A stretch of DNA of 64,000 bases from an uncultured Christensenella sp. (GTDB lineage Bacteria > Bacillota > Clostridia > Christensenellales > Pumilibacteraceae): NCBI GenBank assembly GCA_910577995.1, contig CAJTND010000002.1, positions 188,324 through 252,323 of the forward strand, read 5' to 3'. The notes beneath the pieces are model-generated. The model was not told the origin of the DNA and did not search any database. It saw only the letters and a list, made by a program, of their open reading frames with translations. The position numbers and the translations under genes were made by a program. Positions 35,597 through 44,271 of the stretch are shown piece after piece. The first letter of the stretch is position 1, and each line of letters opens with the position of its first letter.

Positions 35597-35611
35597 TCTT
35601 GCGGTCTTTTT
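35569..35611 (+). terminator. Terminator overlapping the end of queA, at the host-prophage junction
   Basis: ACCGCAAGAT (35569-35578) pairs perfectly with ATCTTGCGGT (35596-35605), followed by CTTTTT. The 5' arm is within the queA reading frame. Confidence 0.88.
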
Positions 35612-35640
35612 ACGCAGTATGTAGTGTTTCGATAAAACGA

Positions 35641-37365
35641 TTATTCGTACAGAAATTTGTGTTCAATGCCGTTTTTGAAACGGATAGAAAGAATTTTGCC
35701 ATCCAGAATTACAATTTTTTTAATGACTGAATTGACGAAATCCTTGATGATTTTCGTGTCGATTTTCCGTATCATAGTATCAAAGTTCACATACCGCTTT
35801 GTAAGTAGTTGTTGGCTCATTATAAAGTAAGACGCTTTTGCGATAAAGTCCTCGTCAGAGATAGAGAATGAAGCGGAAGCGTTTTTTTCTATCTCATCAA
35901 GCCGAGCGTCTATTTGTTCGAGTTCGTCAGTAATGGCTTTGCGTTCAATGAAGTATTCCGTTTCGGGCATATCGCTTTCGCTGTAAAGATACAAAGTTTT
36001 GAGACGTGCAAGCGCACGTTCTTTTTTTCGTTTCTCTGTAAGCAATAGATCGCGCTCATTTATGGCGGTGTCGTCAATAGTTACGTTTTTAGGCTCGTAT
36101 ATATCTGTGCCGAATTTGCCGGCGCGGAGCATATCATACATTTCTTGCAGACCCGCTTTGTCTATGCCTTTCACGCCAGAGAACACATCGCCGCGAAGAA
36201 GTTTTTTCTCAAAAGTTTCAAGGCTTGTTGTTGCGCCGAAATTATTTTGCGCTTTTATGATGTTTGCCACGTAGTTTAGAATGAACGGTCCTACCACGAT
36301 GTCGGAAATGTATTTGTTAGGGCAATCGTTAAAGCGGCGGTGGCGCGAGCATAGATAAATAGAAGGGCGATAGCCGCCATCGCGTTCACGGTCAATAGTT
36401 GCGCACATTTGCGAACCGCATTTACCGCAGATAAGAATGCCTGCGAAGATGTGAGTGTTTACTCTCGTGTATGTACGCGGGCCGTCCTTGTTGCTGCGGC
36501 GATTTGCTTTTAGTTGGTCGTTTACGGACTCCCAGCGTTCGCGGTCAACGATAGGAACGTGGTGGTCTTCAACCAGAATCCACTCCGATTCGGGGCGGCG
36601 GTTGGTTTTCAGGCGATAGTTTGTTTTGCTCAAATCGTGTTTGTTGTAGAGATAGTTTCCTATATAGAACGGATTAGAGAGCATAGTTCTTGCTGTTGTT
36701 GGATTCCACGCTATTCCGCTACGTGTGGAAAGTCCGTTTTCATTCAGAAACTTGCACGTCTGCAGAAGAGAATGGGTTTCTTCGTATTTGTCATAGATTG
36801 CACGAACAGTCGCGGCTTCCGTTTCATTTACGGAAAAGATTTTAGTAACCTTGTCATAGGCATAGCCGAAGGGGACACGTCCGCCGTTCCATTGACCGTT
36901 ATTTGCGCGAGAAACCATAACTGCAGTAACTCGCTCCGATGTCATCTTACGTTCAAGTTCGGCAAATATAAGAATGATTTTCAGCATTGCTTCGCCTATT
37001 GCAGTTGATGTATCGAACTGTTCATTTTTGCTTACGAAAACTACACCGAGACGTTTTAGTTCTTCATACATTGCGGCGAAGTCAAGCAGGTTACGGGAAA
37101 TGCGGTCAATCTTCCACACGATGAGATGAGAAAATTCGCCAGTTCGCAATCGTGACATCATCTGTTGATAGCGCGGTCTGTCAGTATTTTTTGCGGAATA
37201 GCCTGCGTCTTCAAAGATTTCGTATTCCGAAATATCAAGAGCGTACTTTGCATAGTTAGCAAGGTCGTTTTTTTGTAAAGGAAGGCTGTCCTTGTCGATT
37301 TGCATATTGGTAGATACGCGTACATAAAGGGCAGCCTTCTTGTTAAGTTTAGATTCTTTCTGCAT
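35641..37365 (-). CDS. Large serine recombinase (phage integrase)
   Basis: A 574-aa site-specific recombinase likely to integrate and, with a directionality factor, excise this prophage. The N-terminal resolvase domain has YVRVSTN with catalytic Ser18 and Arg16, and VWKIDRISRNLLDF near residue 80. The recombinase domain contains GRVPFGYAYD near 160. A zinc ribbon (ILICGKCGSQMC, then YLCSRHRRFNDCPNKY) spans about 312-350, followed by a coiled-coil segment (TEKRKKERALARLKTLYLY). Its 3' end faces the host junction. The start overlaps the upstream gene by 17 bases and has no strong ribosome site. Confidence 0.95.
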   Translation of the reverse strand: MQKESKLNKKAALYVRVSTNMQIDKDSLPLQKNDLANYAKYALDISEYEIFEDAGYSAKNTDRPRYQQMMSRLRTGEFSHLIVWKIDRISRNLLDFAAMYEELKRLGVVFVSKNEQFDTSTAIGEAMLKIILIFAELERKMTSERVTAVMVSRANNGQWNGGRVPFGYAYDKVTKIFSVNETEAATVRAIYDKYEETHSLLQTCKFLNENGLSTRSGIAWNPTTARTMLSNPFYIGNYLYNKHDLSKTNYRLKTNRRPESEWILVEDHHVPIVDRERWESVNDQLKANRRSNKDGPRTYTRVNTHIFAGILICGKCGSQMCATIDRERDGGYRPSIYLCSRHRRFNDCPNKYISDIVVGPFILNYVANIIKAQNNFGATTSLETFEKKLLRGDVFSGVKGIDKAGLQEMYDMLRAGKFGTDIYEPKNVTIDDTAINERDLLLTEKRKKERALARLKTLYLYSESDMPETEYFIERKAITDELEQIDARLDEIEKNASASFSISDEDFIAKASYFIMSQQLLTKRYVNFDTMIRKIDTKIIKDFVNSVIKKIVILDGKILSIRFKNGIEHKFLYE

Positions 37366-37912
37366 AATTGTCTATCACGCTTTTAAGCGTTTCGTATGTT
37401 GCTTCTGTCGGGTTGAGTGCTTTCAGGGCATTGAGTGTCAGAGTTTTCTGTTCGCCACATTGTTCGTTCAGTATAGAAGTAGGAAGAACGTAGAATTTCC
37501 ACTGTTCGAGATGCAATGGATCAATCATTTCGCGGTTAAGACAATCGAGTAGGCAGAAGACATATAATTTCGATTTGCGTTCGCGCTTCACGATTTCATT
37601 ATCGTCAAAAACATAGGTTGGAGCAATACCAAAAACAGGAGACGAAAGAATGTCGCTTTGTAATGACTGAATGTAAGCAGACGATTTAACTTCAACTACG
37701 TTGCCATTATACGGTATGCGGTAAGGTTCTTTCGACTGGCGTAAAGTTACGTCAAGATCAAGAGCGCTTGAAACGATATATTCCGCAAGTATGCTGCGCG
37801 TTACGCTGTTCGTTAGGTCAGACGATACCCACATAAGAAAATCGGAAAGAAGACGGTTGACTGGCATATCGTCATAAGTAAAATGTTCGTTGCCCGTATA
37901 TAATCTGTTCAT
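37349..37912 (-). CDS. Unrecognised PD-(D/E)XK nuclease-like protein, copy 1 of a two-member family in this prophage
   Basis: A 187-aa protein I cannot place in a named family. It shares a strongly conserved plan with the protein at 48485-49093: TGNEH near the N-terminus, MPVNRLLSDFLMWVSSDL at residues 16-33, AEYIVSSALDLDV at 43-55, VEVKSSAYIQ at 73-82 and WKFYVLPT near 135. The Glu in AEYI (44) with Glu74-x-Lys76 fits a PD-(D/E)XK core, as in restriction-like enzymes and resolvases; activity is inference. It is in the repressor-integrase operon, 3 bases from the repressor stop, with GGAG before the ATG, so it is likely expressed in lysogens. Confidence 0.7.
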   Translation of the reverse strand: MNRLYTGNEHFTYDDMPVNRLLSDFLMWVSSDLTNSVTRSILAEYIVSSALDLDVTLRQSKEPYRIPYNGNVVEVKSSAYIQSLQSDILSSPVFGIAPTYVFDDNEIVKRERKSKLYVFCLLDCLNREMIDPLHLEQWKFYVLPTSILNEQCGEQKTLTLNALKALNPTEATYETLKSVIDNYAERI

Positions 37913-37914
37913 AG

Positions 37915-38271
37915 TTAGTCTCCGTCGCGCAATGCGTCTTTTTCTTTCTGCGTAAGATACTTGTCAAGCAAAGCAAAGAATACTTTTTTATCATCAGCAG
38001 AAACCCTGTTCCAAACATCTATGATTGTTTTTTCTTCGATGCTTATATTGTCTTTGCTCTGCGGTAAGTTTGTCAACCCGATAAGGTAATCAGACGACAC
38101 TTTGAGAGCAGATGCAACGTCTCGAAGGACAATCAATATTGAAGGGGATGCCTTGTTGTTAACATATCGGGATATGGTGGCTTCAGTAGTGTTCGCATTG
38201 TCTGCAAGCCACTTCTGGGAAACACCGCGATATTCGATTGCTGCCAAAAGTCTGTTTGAGAAGTTATCCAT
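37915..38271 (-). CDS. CI-like phage repressor (XRE family helix-turn-helix)
   Basis: A 118-aa regulator with an N-terminal HTH (RGVSQKWLADNANTTEATISRYV, listed here in two parts: RGVSQKWLADNA and TTEATISRYV, residues about 15-40) and a helical C-terminal region. There is no LexA-like peptidase domain, so induction is not by RecA-stimulated self-cleavage. ATG at 38271 follows GGAGGT. It diverges from the Cro-like gene across an operator-bearing intergenic region and probably holds the lytic promoter off. Confidence 0.87.
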   Translation of the reverse strand: MDNFSNRLLAAIEYRGVSQKWLADNANTTEATISRYVNNKASPSILIVLRDVASALKVSSDYLIGLTNLPQSKDNISIEEKTIIDVWNRVSADDKKVFFALLDKYLTQKEKDALRDGD

Positions 38272-38382
38272 TGTTTTGACCTCCATAATTACCATTTTAA
38301 TATTTTTTGACCGAATAAGATAGCAAATTACAGTCATATTGATTTTTTTCTTAAAAATTATAATTTTACACCGTAAATCCGT

Positions 38383-38411
38383 TTGACAATTACAGTTCTG
38401 TAAGTTAGAAT
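38383..38411 (+). promoter_or_regulatory. Lytic (PR-like) promoter with operator inside the spacer
   Basis: TTGACA (38383-38388), 17-base spacer and TAGAAT (38406-38411). The spacer holds the perfect palindrome TTACAGTTCTGTAA, an ideal place for a repressor to block RNA polymerase. Confidence 0.87.
38390..38403. promoter_or_regulatory. Operator O1, perfect 14-bp palindrome
   Basis: TTACAGTTCTGTAA with 6-bp arms around TT, lying between the -35 and -10 boxes of the Cro-like gene promoter. The identical sequence recurs at 38649-38662. Likely CI/Cro binding site. Confidence 0.75.
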
Positions 38412-38444
38412 ATGAGTACAAACAAAAATTCATCGGAGTACGCT

Positions 38445-38669
38445 ATGAATACGAATTTGTTAAAATCGGTAAGAGTTAAGAACGGCAAAACGCAAACCGA
38501 TATGGCATCATTGATAGAGAAGTCTATTGACACCTATGCGAAGAAAGAAAGGGGCGAAGTTTACTTCACGCCGGCAGAGATGGTTAGAGTATCGCGGACG
38601 CTAAACCTTACGTTTAGTGAGTTCAACGATATTTTTTTTAACTCTGAATTACAGTTCTGTAATTTTTAA
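38445..38669 (+). CDS. Cro-like XRE family regulator
   Basis: A 74-aa helix-turn-helix protein (LLKSVRVKNGKTQTDMASLI, then KSIDTYAKKERGE), first gene of the lytic transcript and divergent from the CI-like repressor. Start at 38445 follows CGGAGT; the longer frame from 38412 lies at the -10 region. Its last codons encode LQFCNF and contain a second exact copy of the operator palindrome. Confidence 0.8.
   Translation: MNTNLLKSVRVKNGKTQTDMASLIEKSIDTYAKKERGEVYFTPAEMVRVSRTLNLTFSEFNDIFFNSELQFCNF
38649..38662. promoter_or_regulatory. Second copy of the operator palindrome, inside the 3' end of the Cro-like gene
   Basis: TTACAGTTCTGTAA, identical to 38390-38403 but embedded in coding sequence, about 260 bp downstream. 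The spacing would allow looping between two bound repressors; that is inference. Confidence 0.6.
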
Positions 38670-38720
38670 CTGCCTTCGCTTTTAACAATTACATTATATC
38701 GCAAACGGGGTAAATTCACA

Positions 38721-39224
38721 ATGGGAAACGACTCTACGAAACCTAACGAAAACATCTACTTCAAGTGTAGAAAAGAAGCCGCTTTATACGACGAGAGACT
38801 ACGGAGCCGCGAAAGCGCCGCAGACCTGCTCGGCGTAAGTCCTTCATCGCTTGCGGATTATGAGTTAGGAAATACGAAAGTTGTCCCCGTCGATAAAGTC
38901 AATTTGATGGCAGACCTGTATAATGCACCGCAATTAAAAACGATGTATTGCAAGCACGATTGTCCGATAGGAGATTGCCTGACGCTTGCGACTGAAATCC
39001 CCAGCCTTGAAACGGTGGTTCTGCGATTGCTGAACAATCTTGAAGACGGGAAATTATCGGAAGTTAAAAGACAGTTGATAAACATTGCGGCAACGGAAGG
39101 CATTTCTACGCAGAATGTACATTCGATTGACGAAATCCTGAAATATCTCGATAGGCTTGTCGAGTCGGTAAGCGGGCTGAAATTGCTGTGTACGAAAACG
39201 AAGGCGGCGATAGAAGGCTTATGA
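38721..39224 (+). CDS. XRE family helix-turn-helix phage protein
   Basis: A 167-aa protein with an N-terminal HTH (AALYDERLRSRESAADLLGV, then SPSSLADYELGNTKVVP) and a C-terminal region with a short cysteine cluster (MYCKHDCPIGDC near residue 75) followed by helices. Similar two-part proteins are common in early regions of Firmicute phages; role unproven, probably regulatory. GGGGT precedes the ATG. Confidence 0.75.
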   Translation: MGNDSTKPNENIYFKCRKEAALYDERLRSRESAADLLGVSPSSLADYELGNTKVVPVDKVNLMADLYNAPQLKTMYCKHDCPIGDCLTLATEIPSLETVVLRLLNNLEDGKLSEVKRQLINIAATEGISTQNVHSIDEILKYLDRLVESVSGLKLLCTKTKAAIEGL

Positions 39225-39370
39225 CGAAGGAAAGCATTTTGAAATATCTCGAAGAAGTTTTCGGGATCAAGTCTGAAAGCGAACTCAATGCGGCTATGGC
39301 ATCAGCGGAAAAGTTGAACGTCGGAATAATGACAAAAGGAGCAAAGAATGATAAATCTACCCGAACTTAA
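39221..39370 (+). CDS. Small hypothetical phage protein
   Basis: A 49-aa protein (begins MTKESILKYLEEVFGI) coupled to the previous gene by an ATGA overlap and overlapping the next gene by 23 bases. Acidic-helical at the start and basic at the end. No family recognised. Confidence 0.55.
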   Translation: MTKESILKYLEEVFGIKSESELNAAMASAEKLNVGIMTKGAKNDKSTRT

Positions 39371-39956
39371 AGAATTGCAGTTTTGCGAGAAAACACACAC
39401 GTACACGGTAAACGGATTTGTTGTACCAAGCGTGTCAGAAATAATGAAACCGTTGTCGGCAGCGCATTACGGCGGAATAGACACAGATACGTTGAACAAA
39501 GCCGCAAACAGAGGAACGATAGTCCACGCAGCGGTAGAAAACTACCTGTTGTTTGGAATTGAAGACATCAGTAAGGAGTTGCGTGGCTACTTCGACGGGT
39601 TCAAAAAGTGGATAGACGAAGTTAAGCCTGTACCCATTAAGACGGAGTGCAGAATATATCACAAAACGCTTAACTATGCAGGAACGGCAGATTTGCCGTG
39701 CTATATAGACGACGTGCCGACGCTGGTCGATTTCAAGACTACCGCGACGGTTGCGAAGGTACTCACAAGAGTTCAGCTCGAAGCGTACAAAAAGGCGTTT
39801 GAAAGCCACGATGTAAAGTTTGAGCGCAAACTCATCATTCAATCCAGAAAAGACGGGACGTATCACGCGGAACAGCACCCGATAACAGATGCAGAAAGTT
39901 GGAAGGTATTTACCGAGTTACTTGATGTGTACCGCTTTATCAAAAAAAATCAGTAG
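39348..39956 (+). CDS. RecB/Cas4-like PD-(D/E)XK exonuclease
   Basis: A 202-aa nuclease. RGTIVHAAVENYLLFG near residue 50 is the RecB-family motif with the first His/Glu, AGTADLPCYIDDVPTLVDFKTT near 105 gives the Asp...Asp-x-Lys core, and QLEAYKKAF near 142 the QxxxY motif. It lies two genes before a Bet-like annealase, so the two probably act as a phage exonuclease-annealase pair in recombination. AGGAG precedes the ATG. Confidence 0.87.
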   Translation: MINLPELKELQFCEKTHTYTVNGFVVPSVSEIMKPLSAAHYGGIDTDTLNKAANRGTIVHAAVENYLLFGIEDISKELRGYFDGFKKWIDEVKPVPIKTECRIYHKTLNYAGTADLPCYIDDVPTLVDFKTTATVAKVLTRVQLEAYKKAFESHDVKFERKLIIQSRKDGTYHAEQHPITDAESWKVFTELLDVYRFIKKNQ

Positions 39957-39966
39957 GAGGTTTCAA

Positions 39967-40686
39967 ATGGAACAGGAAGAACAGGTTGTGGCCGTATTGC
40001 CCGAAGTTGTTGAAGGTAAAACGGTTGCGGAAGCGGAGATGAGCAGAGAAGTCACCGCAGTCGAAGAGAGAGCGGGGCAGATTACGATTGCAACGCAAGG
40101 CGACTACGAAGACGCTGCGGCGTTCGGAAGGCTCATCAAACAGAAATCGGCGCAGATTATCGAATTTTTTGCACCGATGAAGAAGGCGGCTCACGAAGCG
40201 CACCAGAACATCTGCACCCGTGAAAAAGAAATGCTCGCGCCGCTCATTGCAGCAGAGAAAACGGTCAAGCAGGTTATGGGCGACTACGTAATGGAGCAGG
40301 AACGCAAAAGACGCGAAGAGGAAGAGCGCGTAAAACGTCTTGCCGAAGCGGAAGCTGAAAAGAAGTTGCAGGAAGCAATGGCTCTCGAAGCGAGCGGCAA
40401 GCAGGATGAAGCGGAAGCGGCGCTTATGGAAGCGGACATCGTAGACAGCGCGAGCAGGAACGTAATCGTGGAAGCGCCGAAGATTAAGGCGGACGGCACG
40501 TCGTCCAGTATCGATTGGGAAATCACGGCGGTAGACGACGGCAAAGTTCCCGTCGATTTTGCGGGTATGTGCATCAGACCCGTAGATACGAAAGCAATTC
40601 TCAAACTCATTCGGGCATCGAAAGGGCAGATTAAGATACCCGGCATCCAGTACAAATCTGTCGCAAAATTATCTTTCAGGAAATAA
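39967..40686 (+). CDS. Coiled-coil phage protein between exonuclease and Bet
   Basis: A 239-aa protein with a long charged coiled coil at about residues 85-160 (ERKRREEEERVKRLAEAEAE region), flanked by a helical N-terminus and a small C-terminal domain (DGTSSSIDWEITAVDDGKVP). Proteins like this commonly sit between the exonuclease and annealase genes of Firmicute phages; the function is unknown. TAGGAGG precedes the ATG. Confidence 0.7.
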   Translation: MEQEEQVVAVLPEVVEGKTVAEAEMSREVTAVEERAGQITIATQGDYEDAAAFGRLIKQKSAQIIEFFAPMKKAAHEAHQNICTREKEMLAPLIAAEKTVKQVMGDYVMEQERKRREEEERVKRLAEAEAEKKLQEAMALEASGKQDEAEAALMEADIVDSASRNVIVEAPKIKADGTSSSIDWEITAVDDGKVPVDFAGMCIRPVDTKAILKLIRASKGQIKIPGIQYKSVAKLSFRK

Positions 40687-40701
40687 TCGGAGGTTTTCAA
40701 A

Positions 40702-41622
40702 ATGGAACAGAATAAGGCTTTAAGTACGGTAGAGCAGAACGCTTTGCAGGTAAGTTACGAAATCTGCGGCACGAGCGTACAACTCGATATAGACTTCGTA
40801 AAGAAGTATCTTGTCAGAGGACGTTCCGAACTGGTTACGGATCAAGAGTTGGTTATGTTTATCAACACCTGCAAGATGCAGAAACTCAATCCGCTGGCAA
40901 ACGGAGAAGTTTATCTCATCAAGTACAGCAAAGACGAGCCTGCGCAGATGGTTGTAGGCAAGGATTCCTACAATAAGCGGGCTTTCCTGAACCCGAATTA
41001 TCTCGGAAAGGAAGACGGCATCGTTGTCGTTCGCGGGAATACGGTGGTTCAGAAGAAAGGATGCTGCCTGTATCCTACGGAAGAACTTATCGGCGGATGG
41101 TGCCGCGTTTTCTACATCAAGAAAAACATCAAGTTGGAAGCGTTCAGAGAGGTTTCGCTTTCTGAATACAACAAGGGTATGGCGAACTGGAAGAGTAAGC
41201 CGGCGACGATGATAAACAAAGTTGCCATTGCCCAGTGTTTGCGCGATGCGTTCCCTTCCGATTACGAAGGGTTGTATGCAGAAGAAGAACTCATTTCGTC
41301 TGGTCTCGTTCGCGCAGATGATGAAGGAAAGATTCAGGTTATCGACGCAGACGGCGTGGTTGTGGAAGGGGAGACAACCGTTGAACTTCCCGAAGACAAC
41401 AGAGTTATTACGCAGGACGAAAGAAAAGAAATGTTCGCATTTGCGCAGGAAGTTTACGGCGGAAAGGAAGCGGGAAATGCCAAAGTCAAAGAGTTCCTTA
41501 AAGCAGAAAACGTAGAATCCACTACGGAATTAAAGAAAGCGCAATACGACAGAATTATGGCTCAAATCGAGCAGGATAAAAGCGGCGGCAACAAAGGCGA
41601 CGACAACGGCGACGCAGAATAA
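40702..41622 (+). CDS. bet: Bet/RecT-superfamily single-strand annealing protein
   Basis: A 306-aa phage recombinase. The Bet core is visible: TDQELVMFINTCKMQKLNPL near residue 47, EVYLIKYSKDEPAQMVVGKD near 69, and PATMINKVAIAQCLRDAFP near 168 followed by GLYAEEEL. The C-terminal about 100 residues are variable and acidic. It anneals complementary single strands during phage recombination, working with the nearby exonuclease and SSB. Confidence 0.93.
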   Translation: MEQNKALSTVEQNALQVSYEICGTSVQLDIDFVKKYLVRGRSELVTDQELVMFINTCKMQKLNPLANGEVYLIKYSKDEPAQMVVGKDSYNKRAFLNPNYLGKEDGIVVVRGNTVVQKKGCCLYPTEELIGGWCRVFYIKKNIKLEAFREVSLSEYNKGMANWKSKPATMINKVAIAQCLRDAFPSDYEGLYAEEELISSGLVRADDEGKIQVIDADGVVVEGETTVELPEDNRVITQDERKEMFAFAQEVYGGKEAGNAKVKEFLKAENVESTTELKKAQYDRIMAQIEQDKSGGNKGDDNGDAE

Positions 41623-41640
41623 TCCGCGAGGAGCGTCATA

Positions 41641-42351
41641 ATGGGAAGATTGCCAAAAATAGGGGTCGATTATTTTACGCACGACGTTCACGCTGCGACT
41701 GGTCCTACCCTGTTTACGGTGCAGAACAGTTTTGGAAATGACGGTTATGCGTTATGGTTCAAGCTGTTGGAGTTTATGGGTACGCAGAAAGAACTTTATG
41801 CAGATTTTTCGGTACTGAAAGATTGGGAGTATTTTGTATCGCTTGCGAGAGTTGACAAGGATAAGGCAATAGCAATTTTAGACCTACTTGCAAATATCGA
41901 CGCGATAGACAAAGAGTTGTGGACTACGAGAAAGATAGTATGGTCTGACAACTTTGCGGGAAGAGCGAAACCCGTTTTCGATAAACGGGGAACGCTCACA
42001 CCTGATAAGCCGGACATAGAGGAAAACGTACCGCAGACGGAAGAACAGGGAAATCCTGCGCCGAAACGTAAAAAGAAAACTGACGACGACCCCAGCAAAA
42101 AGAAATATGCAGAGTTTGTCAGTATGGAGGAGCGCGAGTATCAAAGTCTTGTTGATAAGTACGGAGAGAAAGCGACGGAGAAGCTCATCGAGTTGCTTGA
42201 TAACTACAAAGGGAGTAGCGGAAAGACCTATAAAAGCGACTACCGCGCCATTCTCAACTGGGTGGTAGATAAAGCGCAAAAGGAATACCCGAAACTGTTT
42301 ACGGCGCAGAACGACACGCCGGATGACGGAAGAAATCCGTTTGACGAATAG
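41641..42351 (+). CDS. DUF4373/Lin1244-like phage replication protein
   Basis: A 236-aa protein with an N-terminal domain typical of phage replication initiators (YFTHDVHAATGPTLFTVQNS, then GNDGYALWFKLLEFMG), a basic linker near residues 135-155 (PKRKKKTDDDPSKKK) and a C-terminal helical part. It lies just before a DnaC-like ATPase, the usual order of initiator and helicase loader. GCGAGGAG precedes the ATG. Confidence 0.82.
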   Translation: MGRLPKIGVDYFTHDVHAATGPTLFTVQNSFGNDGYALWFKLLEFMGTQKELYADFSVLKDWEYFVSLARVDKDKAIAILDLLANIDAIDKELWTTRKIVWSDNFAGRAKPVFDKRGTLTPDKPDIEENVPQTEEQGNPAPKRKKKTDDDPSKKKYAEFVSMEEREYQSLVDKYGEKATEKLIELLDNYKGSSGKTYKSDYRAILNWVVDKAQKEYPKLFTAQNDTPDDGRNPFDE

Positions 42352-42359
42352 GAGGAGGT

Positions 42360-43244
42360 ATGAAACAGATAGGTTCGATACTTGACGAGCAAAACTGGCT
42401 TGAAACGATGGAACTCGCCTGCAAACGGTCAATAGATGCTAACCCTGAAAAGGAAGGCGACTTTATGAAAGACGGGTTCCTACATTGCGGCAAGTGTAAA
42501 GAGCCGAAGCGAGAATACTTTGAATGGCACGGACATCAGATTTTAACTTCACGTGATTGCAAGTGCATTCGTGATGAGAAAGAGCGAATAGAAAAGCAGA
42601 AACGGTATGAAGAAAAAATGGCGAGAATTGCAAGACTGCGCAGTGTATCGCTTATGGACGAAGTTTTTTATAAGGCGACGTTCAAGAACTTCGACATCAC
42701 GGACGATAACAGAAAAATCTACAATGCGTGTGCTAAATATTGCAGAGCGTTCCAACAGATGCTTGAAGATAATCAAGGACTATTATTTTACGGGAACGTA
42801 GGCACGGGAAAATCGTTTGCGGCTGCTTGCATTGGAAATCACGTTATGAGTTGCCTTCGTCCAGTGGTAATGACATCGTTCGTTAAAATACTGCAGCAGT
42901 TTTCGTCTTTCAAGAATGGAGACGAAGAAGAACTGATTGACAGACTGACGGAGCCTGATTTACTCATATTAGACGATCTGGGCGCCGAGCGAAATACGGA
43001 CTTTGCATTGGAAAAAGTCTACAACGTGATTGACAGCAGATACCGTTCGCAGAAACCTATCATACTCACGACAAACTTGACGTTAAAAGAAATGAAGGAG
43101 AACACGGACATTCGGTATGCTCGAATCTATGACAGGGTATTTGAAATGTGCTATCCGATTAAATTTGAAGGTTCATCGAGAAGACGAATTGAAGCCAAAG
43201 AGAGATTCGACAAAATGAAATCATTTTTAGAAGGAGATGACTGA
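42360..43244 (+). CDS. DnaC/IstB-like AAA+ ATPase, helicase loader
   Basis: A 294-aa ATPase. An N-terminal four-cysteine zinc site (C43, C46, C67, C69) precedes the AAA+ core with Walker A GNVGTGKS near residue 145 and Walker B LLILDDLGAE near 201; an Arg-rich C-terminus (YARIYDRVFEMC) follows. It probably loads the replicative helicase on phage DNA. AGGAGGT precedes the ATG, and the end overlaps the next gene by one base. Confidence 0.9.
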   Translation: MKQIGSILDEQNWLETMELACKRSIDANPEKEGDFMKDGFLHCGKCKEPKREYFEWHGHQILTSRDCKCIRDEKERIEKQKRYEEKMARIARLRSVSLMDEVFYKATFKNFDITDDNRKIYNACAKYCRAFQQMLEDNQGLLFYGNVGTGKSFAAACIGNHVMSCLRPVVMTSFVKILQQFSSFKNGDEEELIDRLTEPDLLILDDLGAERNTDFALEKVYNVIDSRYRSQKPIILTTNLTLKEMKENTDIRYARIYDRVFEMCYPIKFEGSSRRRIEAKERFDKMKSFLEGDD

Positions 43245-43432
43245 TGAAAAACGAAGAGTTCATCGCAGAGTTGAAAATATTCAGCAAAGACGACAGAAAA
43301 ACCGTTGCGGCAATTCTGTTTGAAAACGGTTATACGGTCAGACAGGGCAAAAAGAAGCGCACCGAAACAGGGAAGTCGGTAGATTACACGGTAATTGTAA
43401 CAGACAGAAACGGGGAGACGGCAGACAGATGA
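43244..43432 (+). CDS. Small hypothetical phage protein
   Basis: A 62-aa basic protein (FSKDDRKTVAAILFENGY near the start). Translationally coupled to both neighbours by 1- and 4-base overlaps in the helicase-loader/RusA region. The FENGYTVRQGKK segment resembles small phage proteins of unknown function. Confidence 0.65.
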   Translation: MKNEEFIAELKIFSKDDRKTVAAILFENGYTVRQGKKKRTETGKSVDYTVIVTDRNGETADR

Positions 43433-43851
43433 AAAGTGTTACGTTTACCATTCCCGGACAGCCGAAAGGTAAGATGCGCCCGAAAGTAACAATGCAGGGC
43501 GGATTCGCTCACGCTTATACTCCCAAAGAAACGGCAACCTATGAGAATTACGTCAGAGTGATGTATCAGATATGCAAAGACAAGACCTTTCTCGAAGGCG
43601 CAATTCAGGCAGAAATCGTTGCTTTCTTTCCTATTCCGAAATCGACGAGTAAAAAGAACAGAGCGTTAATGCTTGCCGGCGAGATCAAGTACACAAAGAA
43701 AGTCGATTGCGACAATCTCGCAAAGATAGTGTTGGACTCGCTGAATGGCATTGCATACAAGGATGATGCTCAAATCTATGAACTGTCGGTTAAGAAACTG
43801 TACGCAGATGAACCGAAGGTCGTTGTTACGCTAACGGAAGTTAACGGTTAG
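43429..43851 (+). CDS. rusA: RusA-family Holliday junction resolvase
   Basis: A 140-aa homodimeric endonuclease resolving crossover junctions. FTIPGQPKGKMRPKVT is the family start, and the catalytic acidic cluster is KVDCDNLAKIVLDSLNG near residue 91 with YKDDAQIYEL near 108. Length matches the family. It joins exonuclease, Bet and SSB as the recombination module. Confidence 0.93.
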   Translation: MKSVTFTIPGQPKGKMRPKVTMQGGFAHAYTPKETATYENYVRVMYQICKDKTFLEGAIQAEIVAFFPIPKSTSKKNRALMLAGEIKYTKKVDCDNLAKIVLDSLNGIAYKDDAQIYELSVKKLYADEPKVVVTLTEVNG

Positions 43852-43986
43852 ACGGCTGTAAAGCGGCTATTTGGGCATTTCTTGGTAGATAAACACTTTA
43901 TCCGCTGGGCGTTACCAAAAGGCAACCAGTGGCAATCAGTAAGTAATAAAGCAATCAAAATATCAATTAAAACAGGAGGTTGAAGT

Positions 43987-44271
43987 ATGGGTATCGTAGA
44001 AGAAACACGACGAGCCGGATATGATTCAGTGACAAGCAAGCGGGCAGATAGAAGCGATGTTATTCTCGCTGTTCTTGGAGACAAGCAGATGACGGTAAGC
44101 GAAATCGTAAAGGCTTTGCTTGACGAAGGAATTATCAAATATTACGACAGAAATTTCGTTGCGCCGCGCCTGACAGAGTTAAAGGACGAAGGGAAGGTAA
44201 AAGTGGTAGGAAAGAGAAAGTGCATTATGTCGGGCAAGATGATAGCGTTGTGGGAGCGTGTGGATCAGTGA
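43987..44271 (+). CDS. Small winged-helix-like phage protein
   Basis: A 94-aa protein whose central part reads as a winged helix (LGDKQMTVSEIVKALLDEGI, then VAPRLTELKDEGKVKVVGK). ACAGGAGG precedes the ATG. It overlaps the HNH-like gene by 4 bases. The 135 bases before it contain no gene I can support. Confidence 0.65.
   Translation: MGIVEETRRAGYDSVTSKRADRSDVILAVLGDKQMTVSEIVKALLDEGIIKYYDRNFVAPRLTELKDEGKVKVVGKRKCIMSGKMIALWERVDQ

Noticed and set aside
35606..35660. Search for an attL/attR repeat.
   Set aside because: The right end of the prophage lies outside the window, so no direct repeat can be shown.
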